Assembly (NCBI GenBank): GCA_029168955.1
Contig: JAPDOI010000150.1
Span: forward strand, 186,001 to 250,000
Direction of reading: 5' to 3'
DNA: 64,000 bases
DNA from: Aplectana chamaeleonis
Lineage: Eukaryota; Nematoda; Chromadorea; Rhabditida; Cosmocercidae
Shown: positions 63,074-64,000 of the stretch, one piece after another
Position numbering within the stretch: the first letter of the stretch is position 1
How the letters are laid out: each line of letters opens with the position of its first letter
Made by a program: the position numbers and the translations under genes
The notes under the pieces: generated by a model
Database searches by the model: none
What the model saw: the letters and a program-made list of their open reading frames with translations, nothing else
Told to the model about the DNA's origin: nothing

Positions 63074-64000
63074 AACAGCTCAGACGTTCGCTGTTGTCTA
63101 CAGGACGTCGATCCGTTCAGAACGAGTCACCGCTGGCGAACAGGCAGCTCTACGCGGGGTCGTCCCGGTGTGCTGTTGAGCAGGGGGCGACGGGCTGTTA
63201 AACAGCCCATCGACCGGCAATCCCGCCAAGTGCCTGAAACCGACGCAGACCGAGTTGTTGTCCACAGGACGTCAATTCGGGATGTCTACGGCTGCGCAGG
63301 TCGATGAGCTGTTCTACAGAACATTCGCGGGAGGGGCGGTGGTAGCGTCCATCAATCGATGTATCACGAAGATCGTGCCGCCCAAGTTCTCATTTTCGGT
63401 TATATGAGATTTGCAATTCGTTTTATTTTTTGATGATGCTGTTGACTTCTATGGTAATTCTTCTCTTTTTTTTTAATTATAAGAGATCTGTGATTCGCTT
63501 TTTAATAACGTCTTTCCGTGGAAGGGGTGTTGGTGGCATGCCGAGAGATGCACCTTGCGGAGTTCCCCGTGATGGACCCGAAGGTTTCCGTGGTTTACGG
63601 AGCTTTCAGCAACTGCCTTCGTAGGCAGATTTTGTTTTTTTCCATCCCTTTATGTGTGTCATTTGCGTCATTTTTAGTTGTTTGTCAGGAATCTCTGATC
63701 ATTCGGGGCTGTTTATTTACCCTGATTCCCATCCATGTTGTCAATTCTCGAGGAAAGGTAAATGTAGCGAGATGAAAAAATTATAGATTAAAAAAATAAG
63801 CGTAGTTATCCGATATTACCTTTTCTGGTTAACAAGGTGAGCCGTTCTAGCGTAGTCCTGGATCAGCAAAATGGAGAACCTTGCGAGCTCAAAAATGTGC
63901 GTGCCGAATGCGTGTCGAATATGTATCCAACTCGAGTGACCACTCCCATTGAAAGAGCGTATTGCAGGGACACGTGCTCCAAAAAACAGCGCGTGCTGCA
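63074..64000 (+). repeat. Dispersed repeat copy 2 (partner of 5514-6432), cut by window end
   Basis: Direct repeat of 5514-6432, with scattered substitutions and small indels. The shared short frame reads RGRGVGGMPRDAPCGVPRDG and ends FQQLPS and a stop. Its right boundary is outside the window. Confidence 0.85.

Overview
The window looks like repeat-dense, gene-poor nuclear DNA from a nematode, most likely a clade V worm of the hookworm/strongylid type. This rests on RTE-type LINE proteins resembling those I know from hookworm genomes, Tc1, mariner and Penelope-type remnants, short GT..AG introns of 60-70 bp ending in tttag/ttccag, and many short inverted-repeat (MITE-like) elements. There are no bacterial-style operons, no phage genes and no CRISPR array. 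The species call is inference; no rRNA or mitochondrial marker is present.

Only one host gene can be named. It encodes the TRAPP tethering-complex subunit TRAPPC6 on the minus strand, with four visible exons (51104-51175, 50940-51041, 42272-42349, 41986-42201). Its first exon was not found. An 8.6-kb intron (42350-50939) splits it and is packed with transposon material, including a nearly complete CR1/Jockey-type LINE in the same orientation. A second possible host exon of unknown identity lies at 27595-27792 (minus), and an unassigned, once-interrupted reading frame at 2095-2424 (minus).

Retroelements: three copies of one RTE-like LINE (1-1106 minus, 35968-39245 minus, 58956-61141 plus); the CR1/Jockey-like LINE at 45160-49010 (minus) with a related 3' fragment at 25655-25945; a different RTE-like 3' end at 26512-26765; and a decayed GIY-YIG endonuclease region of Penelope type at 21230-21760. 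DNA transposons: a Tc1-like element with IR/DR ends (18190-19774) and a mariner (51978-53269), both with dead transposases. At least seven short elements share AGGCAG-type ends and TTAA target sites, and several PIF-like, Tc1-like and foldback MITEs occur, some nested.

Tandem arrays occupy about 13 kb. They are a ~250-bp satellite with an embedded CRE-like palindrome (28340-33950) that passes into a ~40-bp derivative (33955-35068); a ~107-bp hairpin minisatellite (55757-58956); a ~41-bp palindromic array (61668-62885); 43-bp arrays (23063-23275, 25330-25650) with diverged relatives; a 454-bp triplication (9121-10348); a 42-bp array plus a GGAC microsatellite (15895-16993) inside a TTAA element; and two degenerate short-period arrays. 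Most open frames in these arrays are by-products of periods divisible by three or of low complexity.

Taken together, the window is a nested transposon and satellite landscape around one conserved trafficking gene. The best-supported novel points are the TTAA-targeted family, whose target duplication can be read directly from an insertion inside the CR1 LINE; the CRE-bearing satellite; the repeated juxtaposition of CR1 3' ends with 43-bp satellite; and the 2A-like motif at the start of the CR1 protein.
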